Below, piece after piece: positions 1-9,359 of a stretch of DNA of 64,000 bases. The stretch comes from JBBQZU01 sp038207425 (GTDB lineage: Bacteria; Bacteroidota; Bacteroidia; Flavobacteriales_D; Cryomorphaceae): contig JBBQZU010000004.1 of assembly GCA_038207425.1 (NCBI GenBank), forward strand, positions 124,001-188,000, written 5' to 3'. The position numbers and the translations under genes were made by a program. How positions within the stretch are numbered: position 1 is the first letter of the stretch; the number at the start of each line of letters is the position of its first letter. The notes under the pieces were generated by a model. That model had not been told where the DNA came from, searched no databases, and saw only the letters and a program-made list of their open reading frames with translations.

Positions 1-2
1 CA

Positions 3-578
3 TTTGACTTTTCCGGGCACGGAAAAGACAAATACAGCGGTGCTTTGAGCATGTCAAGATTTGGCGTTGATATATTGCGATTTATGGATGATCATTCTCT
101 GGAAAAGGCTGCGGTATTTGGGTACAGTATGGGTGGATATGCTGCAGTGCAACTAGCCGCTGAAAGGCCCGGACGCATTACTTCAATTGTGTCACTAGGC
201 ACAAAGTGGGAGTGGAATCCCACTCAGGCTGCGCGTGAAACGGCTATGCTTAACGCAGATACTCTTTTGGAAAAAGTACCCAAATTTGCCGCAGTTCTGG
301 AGCAGACTCATGCAGGGCAGGGTTGGAGGCCGCTGCTCACGCGCACTGTAGAATTGCTCACAGCGCTCGGTGCTGAAGGCGGATTTGGCCATGAGCGCAC
401 CACGCGGGTAAATATACCTGTACGCATATTGCTCGGTGCCGGCGACAAGATGGTATCAGTCAAAGAGAGTGAGCGAATGGCAGCAAGCTTACCCAAAGGA
501 AGTTTTCGATTATTGCCCGATGTTCCACACCAGATCGAGAAGGTCAATCCTGCAGTGATTGTGGATGAGATCGTGTAG
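3..578 (+). CDS. alpha/beta-hydrolase, 5' end cut by window
   Basis: The frame is already open at base 3 and reads FDFSGHGK before the first in-frame ATG at 51, so the true start lies left of the window. The oxyanion-side motif (SGHG), the nucleophile elbow GYSMGG with the catalytic Ser, an acid-strand region (LLGAGDKMV) with the Asp, and a late VPHQIE with the catalytic His are all present in the usual order. This makes a complete catalytic triad of the alpha/beta-hydrolase superfamily. The visible part is about 191 residues, so roughly 60-80 residues are missing. No signal peptide can be judged. Substrate cannot be told; esterase, lipase-like or C-C hydrolase are all possible. The next gene on the same strand is some 270 bp away and appears unrelated. 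Confidence 0.85.
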   Translation, partial: FDFSGHGKDKYSGALSMSRFGVDILRFMDDHSLEKAAVFGYSMGGYAAVQLAAERPGRITSIVSLGTKWEWNPTQAARETAMLNADTLLEKVPKFAAVLEQTHAGQGWRPLLTRTVELLTALGAEGGFGHERTTRVNIPVRILLGAGDKMVSVKESERMAASLPKGSFRLLPDVPHQIEKVNPAVIVDEIV

Positions 579-845
579 ATGCAATTGAGAAACACCTGAC
601 ACAATATCCGTACTAATTATAATAATTTTAAATAATTTACAAAAGCCCTACTTATTTCATAGGTATATCATCCAAAAAGTACATTATATCATTTAGTACC
701 CCCATTAAAATAAAGTGCAATGTCAATTAAAGTATGAAAATTTCAACAATATCACCGGAATAATAGAATCTTTTGTTTCTTCGCTTCAATTAAATACGTT
801 GAGATCAGAAGAAACAAGACTTTTGGGACGGCAGCACTGGCTGCA

Positions 846-2120
846 TTGTTGGTGTTCAGTGTTCTAGCCGTGCTTTTTGAACCACATCACCCCGTAGCTG
901 AAGAAGCATTCAATTCAGGCGATATTGCATGGATGCTCACGGCTACTGCGTTGGTATTGCTTATGACCCCCGGTTTAAGTTTTTTTTATGGCGGAATGGT
1001 TCGGGCCAAGAATATGATTTCTACACTGCTGCAGAGTTTCATCGCTCTGGGGGTCATATCTATTTTCTGGTATGTTGTGGGGTTCAGTCTTGCTTTTGGT
1101 GATAGCATAGGTGGCATTATTGGCGATCCGCGGTCCTTTGCATTTTTCAATAATGTAGGCACCGCCCCACATCCTGTAATAGCATTGGGACTTCCATTTG
1201 TGCTCTTTGCTGCCTTTCAACTCAAGTTTGCCATAATTACTCCGGCACTTATTACAGGCTCATTTGCCGAAAGGGTTAGGTTCTGGTCGTACGTGATTTT
1301 CATTTGTCTTTTCAGCCTGTTTATTTACTGTCCTCTGGCGCATATGACCTGGCATCCCGATGGATTGCTGGCCCAGCTCGGAGTGCTCGATTTTGCAGGC
1401 GGTACGGTGGTACATATTTCAGCAGGTCTTGCAGCTATTGCCGGTGCCCGTTATTTGGGTAAGCGCCAGCTCAATGGCGATTCAGGCGAAGATCCCGTAC
1501 ATATTCCCTATGTAATTCTCGGTACAGGGCTGCTTTGGTTCGGTTGGTTCGGGTTCAACTCAGGTTCGGCCCTTGCGGCAAATGATGTGGCCGTGTCGGC
1601 TCTTTGGAATACTCACCTGGCTTCTGCTACTGCCATGATTACCTGGATTGTGTTGGATGCAGCACGGGGCAAGCGCCCGGGTGCTCTTGGTGCCTGCATA
1701 GGAGCAGTGGTAGGCTTGGTGGCCATCACACCGGCGGCAGGTTTTGTTACCGCCGGACCGAGTCTTTTTATTGGTGTTGTGGCTGCTTTGGTAAGCAATC
1801 AGGTAATGGAGGTAATGAGCCGCAGGTCAGGACTCGATGATACCCTCGATGTTTTTGCCTGTCACGGGCTGGGCGGAATTACCGGAATGATTCTCACAGC
1901 CGTCTTTGCTGTAAATGGCGGATGGTACACCACCGGCGATGCATCTCTGCTTATCCTGCATTTGCTCACGTTGCTTGTAATCACTCCACTCATTCTCGGA
2001 GCTTCGTGGCTAATCTATTTTATCACTGATAAAATTGCCCCCATCCGCGTTACAGCCGAGCAAGAAAGGTTAGGCCTTGACCTAAGTCAGCACAATGAGA
2101 TGGTGAAAGGATTTGGGTAA
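846..2120 (+). CDS. amtB: AmtB/Rh-type ammonium transporter
   Basis: Inner-membrane ammonium channel of the Amt/MEP/Rh family, with about 11 hydrophobic segments. Family signatures are clear: PGLSFFYGGMVR near the N-terminus, FAGGTVVHISAG with the first pore His, and FACHGLGGITG with the second. The C-terminus ends in the usual GLDLSQHNEM cytosolic tail. No glnK/PII gene adjoins. The start is unresolved. No ATG exists in frame upstream of the mature protein; the frame is open from 738, and the residues before 846 (RRNKTFGTAALAA) look like the charged start of a signal peptide. ATT at 789 or ATC at 804 would give a normal signal peptide. TTG at 846 is the first conventional alternative start and is the coordinate used here. 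A base error or small deletion is another explanation. Confidence 0.93.
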   Translation: MLVFSVLAVLFEPHHPVAEEAFNSGDIAWMLTATALVLLMTPGLSFFYGGMVRAKNMISTLLQSFIALGVISIFWYVVGFSLAFGDSIGGIIGDPRSFAFFNNVGTAPHPVIALGLPFVLFAAFQLKFAIITPALITGSFAERVRFWSYVIFICLFSLFIYCPLAHMTWHPDGLLAQLGVLDFAGGTVVHISAGLAAIAGARYLGKRQLNGDSGEDPVHIPYVILGTGLLWFGWFGFNSGSALAANDVAVSALWNTHLASATAMITWIVLDAARGKRPGALGACIGAVVGLVAITPAAGFVTAGPSLFIGVVAALVSNQVMEVMSRRSGLDDTLDVFACHGLGGITGMILTAVFAVNGGWYTTGDASLLILHLLTLLVITPLILGASWLIYFITDKIAPIRVTAEQERLGLDLSQHNEMVKGFG

Positions 2121-2590
2121 GTAAGACCAAGAATCTTCGTTTTTATTGAGCATATGGATAGCTATACGGTACCCATAATTATACCCGATTTCTAAATTGT
2201 GTTTGTCGCAAAAAGCTATAGCGTAGGTAGTTATAAATTAATTGTGCTATGATTTATTTAGCAGCAAACGCTTTTCATAAAATTTCTTCTGCAGTTCGTC
2301 TCGGAAAATTAGAGCCAGACCTAAAAATTCTGCTTGCCAGATTTAATTGTTTCGAAGCCGACAAATGAAGGTAAATACTCCTTATTTAGCGCATATTGAA
2401 ATTGATTAGAGAAGGACTTACGCGGGTATCATACACAGGAAATTCAGCACAGGCTTCTTGATCCACATGCCAGCCGAAAGTTGTTCAAATAATTATTAGC
2501 ATTACGTAGTCAGTTAAATTTTGCTGTTGATGTAGGAAACATGAATAATGCGTATAAATTTACCATGCTCTAAACGCAAAACTTCAACAC
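2121..2590. other. intergenic stretch without recognisable gene
   Basis: This 470-bp stretch follows amtB. It is AT-rich with stops in all frames. The only open frame of note is a 39-codon ORF starting with ATG at 2250, which shows no recognised family and has no supporting signals. No hairpin or tRNA was seen. It may be decayed sequence or hold the promoter of the small gene at 2591. Confidence 0.4.
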
Positions 2591-2707
2591 ATGGCAAAAG
2601 AAAAGAGTGTCCAAAAGAACACCCCTAAAAAGGCTGCAGAAAAAACCCTTATGGAAAAACGCGCCGCGAAGAAAGCCAAGCAGGCTTCGAAGGGTAGAAA
2701 TGATTAA
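2591..2707 (+). CDS. 38-residue lysine/alanine-rich small protein
   Basis: A complete ATG-to-TAA frame of 38 codons starting MAKEKSVQKNTPKKAAEK and containing a TLMEKRAAKKAK core. About a third of residues are Lys or Arg, so it is very basic. It is followed within 14 bp by a strong intrinsic terminator, which supports it as a real transcription unit. From memory, short MAKEK...K-rich proteins with a T-L-x-E-K-R-A core recur in Bacteroidota genomes; that is recollection, not a search result. The role is unknown; nucleic-acid or ribosome binding would fit the charge but is only a guess. Confidence 0.65.
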   Translation: MAKEKSVQKNTPKKAAEKTLMEKRAAKKAKQASKGRND

Positions 2708-2720
2708 TTGAAAAATAATT

Positions 2721-2757
2721 CCGGGGTGGAGAAACTTCTTTGCCCCGGTTTTTTTTA
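2721..2757 (+). terminator. intrinsic terminator after the 38-residue gene
   Basis: CCGGGG pairs with CCCCGG around a 15-base loop, followed by a run of eight T. It lies 14 bp past the stop codon of the small basic protein, on the same strand. Confidence 0.85.
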
Positions 2758-2864
2758 TTTATTGATTTTTTTAGTACAGAAGCGTTTTCCTGATTCCAGC
2801 ATTTCTGCCCAATAAGACCACGCATGTGAATGACGCGTAATTAAACGGTAGAGAAATGCTTTTT

Positions 2865-3699
2865 CTACATTCCCACCTTCACAAATTTCTCACTCACTTT
2901 AACTCCGTTGTCCACCGAAAGTTGGGCAATATATGTTCCGCTTTCAAGGTTGCCTACATCGAAAATTATATAGTCAAACTGGCTGGTTACATTCCACACT
3001 TTTACAAGGCGACCCTAAAGATCGAATACACGGAGTGCCCCGCTCTTTGCCCCCGCGGGAAGTTCATATTTGATGCGAATTTCTGACTCAGCCGGGTTGG
3101 GGTAAAGGGTCATTTCATTGCGAACAGGTGCACCATATTCAGCCATTCCGGTAAGGCCGCCCATAGAAGCAGTGTACATAAATGGCGCGCTTCCGCATAC
3201 GCGGTGGTGGCGCCTTGGCTCTGGTTTGCACTGACCCTGTATTACATTCATTATCGCGCTTTCGCCATCGTTCCAGATTCCTCCTTGATTTTCCGCAGAA
3301 TGCGAATTTGCACTTCCGTAAAATGTAAACCCTTGGAAGATCCAGAAGCGCTGTTCCATCTTCTCATACCACCCATGTTTGTAGTACACCTTCCGGCGCT
3401 CCGGCGGGTTTTACGATTATGCATTCAAAGTTTGTTGAGTCGTAGTCAAACAAGCTTAGGGTTGGGCAGGATACCCACCAACTACTGCCTGCTGAAACAC
3501 CTGCAGGAAGGGTACATTCGCGAAACAAACTATTGTCGAGATTATAGAGGCTGAAAGAAGTAGCATTCGCTAGAAAATTTACTACTGCATTTTTCACAGA
3601 GTTGTCTACTACTAGCACCGGTGCGCTATTGGAAGGTGCTTCGTAGAGAAGTTCTATCTGGGTATTTGCGATAAATGTAAATCCAATTAGGATCAACAT
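2865..3699 (-). pseudogene. broken T9SS-sorted secreted protein
   Basis: The minus strand encodes a signal-peptide-like start (MLILIGFTFIANTQ) and ends in a full T9SS type A sorting domain (LYPNPAESEIRIKYELP ... YIAQLSVDNG ... KFVKVGM). The reading is broken twice. A frameshift occurs between about 3364 and 3395, where one frame ends in LQTWVV and the next resumes with YYKHGWYEKMEQRF. A TAG at 3015-3017 then sits inside the sorting domain, where family members read V-x-D-L-Q-G-R; this is a CAG-to-TAG change. The frame after the TAG stays clean for 49 more codons to a natural stop at 2865. The missing start (the frame continues upstream as KTAFIKSLV without an ATG) may be a third lesion. The decay looks recent. 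The neighbouring gene at 3958 is an intact T9SS protein. Confidence 0.85.
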
Positions 3700-3846
3700 A
3701 ACAAGAGATTTTATAAATGCGGTTTTGAAGATTGGTGGTCATCAAAAATAGGCATTAAACTTTATTACCGAGGTTAACTTTCTGATAAGGATTTGATTTC
3801 GAGCTACGATGTGCAGTATTGGGGCCGAGCACCTAAATGCTATGAA

Positions 3847-3893
3847 CAAAAAAACCTGAGTACTTCCGATATACATATCGGTAATACCCAGGC
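3847..3893 (-). terminator. intrinsic terminator of the T9SS gene at 3958
   Basis: Read on the minus strand, an imperfect hairpin (CCTGGGTA ... CCGATATGTATATCGG ... TACTCAGG) is followed by a run of seven T. It lies about 65 bp past the stop codon of the secreted protein gene. Confidence 0.8.
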
Positions 3894-3957
3894 TTTATAT
3901 TCACCCCTAACTAACGCTATTCCTATTCTTAATATATATTTTATCTACTGCTAATCG

Positions 3958-5742
3958 TTATTGCTTCACCACCAATTTCTTCACAGCCACACTGCCTTCA
4001 CCTTCTACCTTTACGAGATATATACCTGCAGTGAGCCCTTGTAAATCTATTTCAGTGCGGGAAGTTGTAATATTTCCCTGTAATACAAGTCTTCCTATCA
4101 TATCCATCACCGAAAAACGTCCTGCTGAAATCGCTGTTTCGATCATCACATTATTGCTCGCCGGATTGGGTAATAGCCGCAGGTATGAATTGTCATTTTT
4201 CAATTGTCGGGTTCCGGTAATTATTTGCGGAAGCGGACCACATTCCGTACCCACAATTGCGTCGGCATAGGAGCGGAGGGTTTCAAGCACGTCTACCCCG
4301 GGCTCGTGGCTGTCGCGCGCAAATATATAGGCATAGTCGAGGTACTGCATATCGCCGGGAGCGAAGGTGAAGGGGCCTGAAGAAGCAATCATTTTACGGT
4401 CGCCGGGCGCGTTGTTTGCGTTGGATTCTGCCCATCCACCCGCTGCCGGATAATTGGGGTCCGTGCCAAAAGTACCCTGCAGAAGCGGGTCAGAATCGCC
4501 AGGATAGGCATATTTACTTGGGGTAAATGGAAACATATTAGGATTGTACCCGATTCCTTCATGCACCTGCGACGAGCCATCAGCCCATAGACCGATAAGT
4601 GCAAAGTATTGCCCAACTACAGATTGTGGATCATCGGTTGCAAAAGGAAAACCGCTGCCAGTGTTGTAACGCGACATGGAGTAGGATAAACCCAATCTTT
4701 CATTATCGGCTATGCCATCGCCCCAGCCTGAAGTCTGATTGCCGTATGTAGTAAATCCTTCTACCTGTGTTGCATCATCCAATCCATTGGCATCAGCAAC
4801 AGCTCCTCCAAGTATGCGCATGCCTACGACTCCAAGATCATCAAGATAACCTGCGCTTGCGTCAAATGAAGAATCAAAGTTATTTCCATTGTATACAAAT
4901 ACCATGCTACGTTCTACATCGGTACCCAAGTAATCGTCGGTATAATTGCCCAGGTCAAAATCATTCCATACTCCCAGGTATGCATCGCTATAAGTAAGGC
5001 TGCTTCGATTTATAATGCGCTGGTTCACAAAAACGGTGTTAAAGAGCGCAGCATCGCTTGAGTTGTAGGTATAAGTCATCGTGTGCAGTTCTATACCAGC
5101 CCTGCCTTCACCTTGTTCCGGATTGTCGTTCATGATGCTATAAATAGCCACATCACCGCATATATTGGGATAATCACCCTGATCAGGATTGTAAATGCCA
5201 TCGCTGTTATAGTCAATAAACGGTGCCAGATATTGGGCAAATCCTTCATCTGTATTGCCTTCAGCGGGCCAGGTGATAAAATCGGGCGGAATAACATAGC
5301 CGCCCGGAAAGGAAATGGTTGGGTTGCATTGTGGATCATAAACGCAGTCAAAATACAATTCGTGGTAGGCTACCTGATCGGCAGTTACAGTCCAGAATCT
5401 ATTAAATGCTTGCTGCGCTTCGGGGGTTGATTGTAAGCTTCCATCGGCCTTGAGCGGACCCGGACCATATACACATGATTCATCACAATAACCCTGAGAT
5501 GATGACACTACCGACTGATTAGGAGCAATACCGCCAAACCAAGGCCCGGCATTGTAGATTGCATAAATACCGCTTCCAGCAGGTGCTTCGAAGCCAGGGC
5601 CTGATCCATCCGCATTGTTAAAGATTCTGCCGTCGGTATTTTGTCCGTACGCTATGTTGTTGGCACTTACGAAAATATGGGCTGACTGTGCGAAGGCACC
5701 AATCGGAAATAGAAACCAAACAAGGGTCAAAGTTTTTAGCAT
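3958..5742 (-). CDS. secreted T9SS type A sorting-domain protein
   Basis: A 594-residue exported protein. It opens with a clean Sec signal peptide (MLKTLTLVWFLFPIGAFA, cut before QS) and ends with a T9SS C-terminal domain (LLPNPASNNVMI ... FSVMDMIGRLV ... GIYLVKVEGEG ... KLVVKQ). It is therefore expected to cross the outer membrane by type IX secretion. The middle carries an acidic D-x-N-x-D-G calcium-loop-like motif (DYNSDGIYNPDQGDY) near residue 180 and several conserved Cys, but no catalytic family was recognised. The region is rich in Gly, Asn, Asp and aromatic residues, typical of a large beta-rich surface or gliding-type protein. It is transcribed away from its upstream neighbours and has its own terminator. 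Confidence 0.88.
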   Translation of the reverse strand: MLKTLTLVWFLFPIGAFAQSAHIFVSANNIAYGQNTDGRIFNNADGSGPGFEAPAGSGIYAIYNAGPWFGGIAPNQSVVSSSQGYCDESCVYGPGPLKADGSLQSTPEAQQAFNRFWTVTADQVAYHELYFDCVYDPQCNPTISFPGGYVIPPDFITWPAEGNTDEGFAQYLAPFIDYNSDGIYNPDQGDYPNICGDVAIYSIMNDNPEQGEGRAGIELHTMTYTYNSSDAALFNTVFVNQRIINRSSLTYSDAYLGVWNDFDLGNYTDDYLGTDVERSMVFVYNGNNFDSSFDASAGYLDDLGVVGMRILGGAVADANGLDDATQVEGFTTYGNQTSGWGDGIADNERLGLSYSMSRYNTGSGFPFATDDPQSVVGQYFALIGLWADGSSQVHEGIGYNPNMFPFTPSKYAYPGDSDPLLQGTFGTDPNYPAAGGWAESNANNAPGDRKMIASSGPFTFAPGDMQYLDYAYIFARDSHEPGVDVLETLRSYADAIVGTECGPLPQIITGTRQLKNDNSYLRLLPNPASNNVMIETAISAGRFSVMDMIGRLVLQGNITTSRTEIDLQGLTAGIYLVKVEGEGSVAVKKLVVKQ

Positions 5743-5899
5743 GATTTTTTTTTCTCGAAGTACGCGAAGGGTTCAAGAAAAATCAAATCAACGTTTGGAT
5801 TAAATAAACAGCCCTGCGCTCACTTTAAAGAATTGAAACGCGCCTTTGGTTGGGTTTTAATTTACGTTTAAGGGGAATTAATGGCCTTTCAAGGATTGA

Positions 5900-7174
5900 T
5901 TACACCGAAATCTTATACCATTCAAAAGCACTTTTAGCGAGTGATTCTCTGTGGTTGGGATGGGCTATTGCTATAAGCTGGCGCATCCTTTCGCGCAAGG
6001 GCTGACCGTGCAGGTAAGCTACGCCGTATTCCGTAACCACGTAATGCATGTGTGCGCGCGTGGTTACCACTCCCGCGCCTTCCTTGAGGCGGGGCACTAT
6101 TTTGGTCTCACCGGTTTTGGTTACAGATGGCAATGCAATAATGGGCTTACCCCCTTGGCTTTTGGCAGCTCCACGTATAAAATCCATTTGGCCGCCCACA
6201 CCGCTGTATATTTTACTGCCTATAGAGTCGGCACAACCCTGCCCGCTAAGGTCTATTTCTATGGCGCTGTTTACCGCAGCTACTTTAGGATTTTTGCGAA
6301 TTACATTGGTATTATTCACGTAAGCAATATCCAGAAAGCGCACCTTGGGATTGTCGTCAATAAAGTCATACAGCCGTTTGCTGCCAAGCGCAAAACCCGT
6401 TACGATGTGGTGCGGATGTATTGCCTTGTGCTGATTGGTAATTATACCCCGCTCTACAAGGTCAATAAGCCCATCGCTGAACATTTCGGTATGCACGCCG
6501 AGTTCCTTGTGTCCGCGCATGGCTTCTAGCGCAGCGTTGGGTATAGCACCTATGCCCATTTGCAGGGTGGCCCCATCATCAATAAGGCCGGCTACAAAAC
6601 CGCCTATCTTTCTTTCTGCATCCGTAAGGGGTTTTTGAACGGGCGAATATATAGGGTAATCAACCTCCACCAGGGCTGCAAATTCACTGATGTGGAGATA
6701 TCCGTCACCATGGGTTCGGGGTAGGTTTGGGTTTACCTCTGCAATAACTATTTTGGCTGTTTTGGCTGCTGCCAATGAAGCATCTACCGAGGGCCCCATC
6801 GTTACGTAACCATTCCTATCAGGGGGCGATACCATAAGCATAGCCACATCAAGCTGTATGGTACCCTTGCGGAAAAAGTCGGGTATTTCGCTCAGAAAAC
6901 AGGGAATGTAATCGGCCCTTCCTTCTTGCACTGCCTTGCGCACATTGGCACCGACAAAAAAGTTGTTTAGCCGAAAGCTCTGCTCCATACCCGGCTCGGC
7001 GTATGGCGCAGGTCCTTCGGTATGCATATGGTATAATTGCACATTTCTAAGCTCAGGAGCACGGGCTGTCATGGCCGCTATAAGCACCTGAGGAGCACAA
7101 GCTACGCTATGTATAAATACTTTGTCGTTGCTTTTTATCAGCGAAGCGGCAGCTTCAGGGGTGGTATATTTCAC
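5900..7174 (-). CDS. acetyl-CoA hydrolase/4-hydroxybutyrate CoA-transferase family protein
   Basis: A 424-residue cytosolic enzyme of the acetyl-CoA hydrolase/CoA-transferase family, which moves CoA between acetyl-CoA and a short-chain acid. Landmarks are MGIGAIPNAAL (about 206-216), the catalytic Glu in NSAIEIDLSGQ (Glu306), and the Gly-rich CoA loop GVGGQMDF just after. The length fits the family. It lies 53 bp downstream of recQ on the same strand, so read-through is likely. The acceptor (acetate, butyrate, 4-hydroxybutyrate, succinate) cannot be told from sequence alone. Confidence 0.9.
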   Translation of the reverse strand: MKYTTPEAAASLIKSNDKVFIHSVACAPQVLIAAMTARAPELRNVQLYHMHTEGPAPYAEPGMEQSFRLNNFFVGANVRKAVQEGRADYIPCFLSEIPDFFRKGTIQLDVAMLMVSPPDRNGYVTMGPSVDASLAAAKTAKIVIAEVNPNLPRTHGDGYLHISEFAALVEVDYPIYSPVQKPLTDAERKIGGFVAGLIDDGATLQMGIGAIPNAALEAMRGHKELGVHTEMFSDGLIDLVERGIITNQHKAIHPHHIVTGFALGSKRLYDFIDDNPKVRFLDIAYVNNTNVIRKNPKVAAVNSAIEIDLSGQGCADSIGSKIYSGVGGQMDFIRGAAKSQGGKPIIALPSVTKTGETKIVPRLKEGAGVVTTRAHMHYVVTEYGVAYLHGQPLRERMRQLIAIAHPNHRESLAKSAFEWYKISV

Positions 7175-7227
7175 TATTACTAGGTATAAAGGCAGCCAAA
7201 TATACTATTTAGCAATATGGCAATGTA

Positions 7228-9144
7228 CTAACCAAGTTTTGCCTGCGCCAGCTTTAGCACAAGCTCATCACTTACTGTTATTTTTGCATTGTCGGTAAGC
7301 CAACGCAGCACGATCAGCGCATCTTCTTCGGGATAGGATTTTATTGTGGCAAGTTCGCTCAGTGTCTTTCCGGAGCCGCTGAGTTCAGTTTCTATGGCGG
7401 TTCTTATTTCATCAAAAGCGGCTCTGCTTATTCTTTTTTTGCGGCCCAGGCATACATCGCAGCGACCACAGTCGGCTGCGGTGCTTTCGCCAAAATAGGC
7501 TACGAGCTGTCGGCTGCGGCATACGAGTCCGTTTTGGGCGTAATTAGTCATAGACTGCATTTTGCCGAGCATTCGTTCATGGTAGTCTTTCAGCATGGTT
7601 TTGTCAATGAGCAGGTCTTCGGCCCGCACGCGGTGTGCCGGGAAAGTGATAAAAGGCAGGTCGGTTTGCTCCTGATAATCCAGTACACGAAATTCCTTTA
7701 GGTGCTGAAGCTGCTCACGTACCTTGTCGGGTGTGGTTTTAAGGTGGCGGGCTATATTGTCTTCAATAATCCTTGTGGGTTGGTCAAATACACCCTCGCA
7801 GGACCGGAGCAGGAAGTGTATAAGTGGTTCGAACTTGGGGTACCCCACTTCAAAACTGTACAGGGCTTTGCTTTGCAGCAAAAAGGTGATGTACGAAGGA
7901 GTAAATACCGCTTCACTGAGTGTAATATACCCGGCTTGCTCAAGCATTTTTAGCGCCTGCAGGGTAAGAACAGGTTTCATGCTGTACTTTTTGCAAAATG
8001 CCTGAAGGTCAAAGGCAACTGAATCGAGTTTTATACTACCGAGCGCAAGTTGATAATAGTTTGAAAGGGCTTTGTAGACTTTAATTAGGGTTTCTTTTTC
8101 GGGCACCTGGCTTTGCACCCGTTCGCGAAGGCGTATTACATCATCGTCGTTGATAAGCATAATGGCGTAGGCGGTTTTCTCATCCCTGCCGCCGCGACCC
8201 GCTTCCTGGAAGTAAGCCTCCATACTTTGCGGAAGGTCCAGGTGTATTACGTAGCGCACATCCGGCTTATCGATTCCCATTCCGAAAGCATTGGTGGCCA
8301 CTACTACCTGCGCTTTGTTGTTTATCCAAAGGTCCTGTGTTTCCCTGCGGGCCTTGCTGTCCATACCTGCGTGGTAGGGCAGGGCAGCTACACCATTTGC
8401 CCTGAGCAAATTGGCCTGCCGCACCGTTTCGAGCCGCGATGAGCAATACACGATGCCTGAACCACCAATGCGCTTTACCGCGTTCAGAGTTCGCGCCAGC
8501 TTATGGGCTTCTTTCTGGATTACGTATATGAGGTTACTTCGCGTAAAACTCTTTTGGTAGATAGCGGGGTTTTTCAGCGCAAGCTGCTCGGCTATATCAG
8601 CCACTACCTTGTGGGTGGCCGTTGCGGTAAGCGCTACAACAGGTACTTTTGGAATTACCTCACGCAGCTTTGCAATTTCGCGGTAAGCCGGCCTGAAGTC
8701 GTGCCCCCACTGACTGATGCAGTGGGCTTCGTCAATGGCCAGCAGCGATACGTTCATTTTAGGCAGTCGTGCTATGAACATGGCCGTCTTGAGCCGCTCG
8801 GGCGAAACGTACAGAAATTTGGTATTGCCATACACCGCATTGTCGAGCGCGGTATCTATTTCGCGGTGGGTGAGAGAGCTGTTTACTGCCACGGCCTTTA
8901 TGCCGCGCTTTTTAAGGTTATCGACCTGGTCCCGCATAAGGGCAATCAATGGAGATACCACGATGCATAGGCCGTCAAAGTACAGTCCGGGCACCTGAAA
9001 GCATATAGATTTCCCCCCGCCTGTGGGCAGCAAAGCAATGGTATCCCTACCTGAAATGACGCTTTGAATGACATCTTCCTGTAAAGACCTGAAACTCTGA
9101 TGACCCCAGTATTTTTTTAATATTTCAACTACTGGAGTGTCCAT
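7228..9144 (-). CDS. recQ: RecQ-family ATP-dependent DNA helicase
   Basis: A 638-residue superfamily 2 helicase. It has the Walker A motif TGGGKS at 41-46, DEAH at 138-141, QAGRGGRD in motif VI, and a RecQ zinc site formed by Cys542, Cys559, Cys562 and Cys565, followed by a winged-helix-like C-terminus. There is no clear HRDC domain. This matches the short RecQ form that many Bacteroidota carry beside a longer one. It unwinds DNA 3' to 5' in recombination and fork repair. ATG at 9144 precedes MDTPVVEILKKYWG, the normal N-terminus. A near-match to the -7 box (TTAATTTG on the minus strand) lies just upstream. Confidence 0.95.
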   Translation of the reverse strand: MDTPVVEILKKYWGHQSFRSLQEDVIQSVISGRDTIALLPTGGGKSICFQVPGLYFDGLCIVVSPLIALMRDQVDNLKKRGIKAVAVNSSLTHREIDTALDNAVYGNTKFLYVSPERLKTAMFIARLPKMNVSLLAIDEAHCISQWGHDFRPAYREIAKLREVIPKVPVVALTATATHKVVADIAEQLALKNPAIYQKSFTRSNLIYVIQKEAHKLARTLNAVKRIGGSGIVYCSSRLETVRQANLLRANGVAALPYHAGMDSKARRETQDLWINNKAQVVVATNAFGMGIDKPDVRYVIHLDLPQSMEAYFQEAGRGGRDEKTAYAIMLINDDDVIRLRERVQSQVPEKETLIKVYKALSNYYQLALGSIKLDSVAFDLQAFCKKYSMKPVLTLQALKMLEQAGYITLSEAVFTPSYITFLLQSKALYSFEVGYPKFEPLIHFLLRSCEGVFDQPTRIIEDNIARHLKTTPDKVREQLQHLKEFRVLDYQEQTDLPFITFPAHRVRAEDLLIDKTMLKDYHERMLGKMQSMTNYAQNGLVCRSRQLVAYFGESTAADCGRCDVCLGRKKRISRAAFDEIRTAIETELSGSGKTLSELATIKSYPEEDALIVLRWLTDNAKITVSDELVLKLAQAKLG

Positions 9145-9307
9145 GCCTCGGCTTAACCTTTTGGCAAATTAACGATTATTTAGGTAGTTTTTGTTCACAG
9201 GTTTTTTCGCATCTTTTCATTTCGTAATGGTATAACAATCACCTGTATAAACCCGGAATATGGCTTAGTGTTATATGTACAATAAGTTGATTGCGAAACA
9301 ATTGGCT

Positions 9308-9338
9308 TTTGAACCCGTTCTTTAATTGTCTAAATTTG
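9308..9338 (+). promoter_or_regulatory. Bacteroidota-type promoter of ilvE
   Basis: TTTG at 9308-9311, a 19-bp spacer, then TAAATTTG at 9331-9338. Both elements match the TTTG/TAnnTTTG consensus. The position rules out any ilvE start upstream of 9338 and supports ATG at 9360. Confidence 0.8.
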
Positions 9339-9359
9339 GCGTTCAACTTAATACAGGAA

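Noticed and set aside
5951..6529. 192-codon frame opposite the CoA-transferase
   Set aside because: It lies wholly antisense to a clearly conserved gene and has no recognisable motif.
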